A stretch of 6,286 bases of DNA from Candidatus Thalassarchaeaceae archaeon (GTDB lineage: Archaea; Thermoplasmatota; Poseidoniia; Poseidoniales; Thalassarchaeaceae): contig JASLKO010000067.1 of assembly GCA_030747475.1 (NCBI GenBank), forward strand, positions 1 to 6,286, in the 5' to 3' direction. Below the pieces are notes generated by a model, which was not told where the DNA came from, searched no databases, and saw nothing but the letters and a program-made list of their open reading frames with translations. Each line of letters starts with the position of its first letter. The stretch's first letter is position 1. Made by a program: the position numbers and the translations under genes. Below are positions 5,833 to 6,286 of this stretch, one piece after another.

Positions 5833-6286
5833 TCAGCGTGGCGGGCCCTTTCGCTTGGGAGGGCCACCGGGTCCACGACTTGGAGGACCACCACCTGGAC
5901 CTCGACTTGGAGGACCGCCACCACTTGGACCACGGCTTGGAGGGCCACCGCCACTTGGACCACGGCTTGGAGGGCCACCGCCACTTGGACCACGGCTTGG
6001 AGGGCCACCGCCACCTGGGCCACGAGATGGGCCCTTGGGGGCTCCGCCACTTGGACCCCTAGATGGGCCTCTTGGAGGACCGCCACCACCTGGACCGCGA
6101 CTTGGAGGACCACCACCGCTTGGACCGCGTGATGGTTGAGCTACAGGTTCATCTTCATCGACAAATTGTGCACCACATCCCGCGCAACTTGAATCGGATT
6201 CACGAATTGGATAATAACCACAATCATCGCATGCGAAAAGGTCCTCTTCGTCATCAATGGGTTCATCCTCTTCTTCAGCCGCTTCG
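5833..6286 (-). CDS. Zinc-ribbon protein with Gly-Pro-Ser-Arg repeat tail, N-terminus beyond the window
   Basis: The C-terminal 150 residues of a minus-strand gene that enters from the right edge and stops with TGA at 5835-5833. The visible part has three regions. First is an acidic stretch (EEEDEP...DDEED, 1-15). Then comes a zinc ribbon with Cys19, Cys22, Cys34 and Cys37 (CDDCG...CAGCG, CxxC-x11-CxxC), followed by another acidic patch (VDEDEP). Last is a tail of about 100 residues made of GGGPPSRGPS-like ten-residue units, ending KRKGPPR. The tail is basic (Arg at almost every unit), uncharged otherwise and certainly disordered. It recalls RGG/GPR-type tails of RNA- or DNA-binding proteins, so a nucleic-acid-binding role is a reasonable inference. 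The family is unknown to me. The start is not in the window. The two frames opposite this tail are shadows of the repeat. Confidence 0.8.
   Translation of the reverse strand, partial: EAAEEEDEPIDDEEDLFACDDCGYYPIRESDSSCAGCGAQFVDEDEPVAQPSRGPSGGGPPSRGPGGGGPPRGPSRGPSGGAPKGPSRGPGGGGPPSRGPSGGGPPSRGPSGGGPPSRGPSGGGPPSRGPGGGPPSRGPGGPPKRKGPPR
5921..6014 (-). repeat. Perfect 30-base tandem repeat in the GPSR tail
   Basis: Bases 5921-6014 repeat with period 30 without mismatch, about three copies, each coding ten residues (GGGPPSRGPS). Less exact units continue on both sides from about 5843 to 6130. Identity at third codon positions points to recent unit gain by slippage or unequal exchange, and predicts length differences between strains. 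Confidence 0.85.

Noticed and set aside
5829..6116. Second minus-strand frame of Val-Gln-Ala repeats in the tail region
   Set aside because: It is a shifted reading of the same repeat and overlaps the end of the exporter; it has no domain outside the repeat.
5841..6135. 30-base periodic DNA as a CRISPR array
   Set aside because: Units are contiguous without spacers and code for a ten-residue protein repeat in frame with a zinc-ribbon protein.
5810..6139. Plus-strand frames rich in Gly-Pro-Leu or Asp-His-Leu opposite the repeat tail
   Set aside because: They are antisense readings of the 30-base repeat, which stays open in several frames. The minus-strand frame has the zinc ribbon and continues beyond the repeat.

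Overview
The window looks like a piece of an archaeal chromosome, most likely a marine planktonic euryarchaeon of the Marine Group II (Poseidoniales) type. The support is a short archaeal-type triosephosphate isomerase with the NH(S/A)EH and AVEPPELIG motifs, a TATA-type promoter placed as for a leaderless transcript, several small zinc-ribbon and two-helix membrane proteins, and mixed use of leaderless and GAGGG/GGTGA ribosome-binding starts. The lineage is inferred from gene content and style; no marker gene is present.

Left part (1-1041), accessory in character. A zinc-ribbon membrane protein runs off the left edge on the minus strand. A small two-helix membrane protein lies at 428-694 on the plus strand. 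A 37-residue zinc-binding protein lies at 804-917 on the minus strand, with a good TATA box 26 bases upstream. Between and around these genes lie copies of an undescribed intergenic repeat (GGGTACCC followed at fixed spacing by CCTTCC). Two copies form direct repeats flanking the membrane-protein gene. Two form inverted arms around the 37-residue gene.

Middle-left (1042-2972), a minus-strand operon. The order is a sugar-nucleotide pyrophosphorylase (mannose-1-phosphate guanylyltransferase-like), then triosephosphate isomerase, then a 75-residue membrane protein whose start overlaps the isomerase stop by 4 bases. This links central carbon flow to activated-sugar synthesis.

Middle-right (3089-5832), a plus-strand operon. 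It contains sucC and sucD (the two subunits of succinyl-CoA synthetase, overlapping by one base) and, 18 bases on, a LysE/RhtB-family exporter. The two operons diverge from a 116-base spacer that has a 12-base GC palindrome at its middle.

Right end (5833-6286). A minus-strand protein, whose start lies outside the window, meets the exporter stop-to-stop with no bases between. It has an acidic stretch, a four-cysteine zinc ribbon and a long Gly-Pro-Ser-Arg repeat tail, whose DNA contains a perfect 30-base tandem repeat.

The most notable items are the intergenic repeat family with its inverted-repeat cassette, the very small zinc-ribbon gene, and the zinc-ribbon/GPSR-tail protein. No RNA gene, CRISPR array or transposase was seen.
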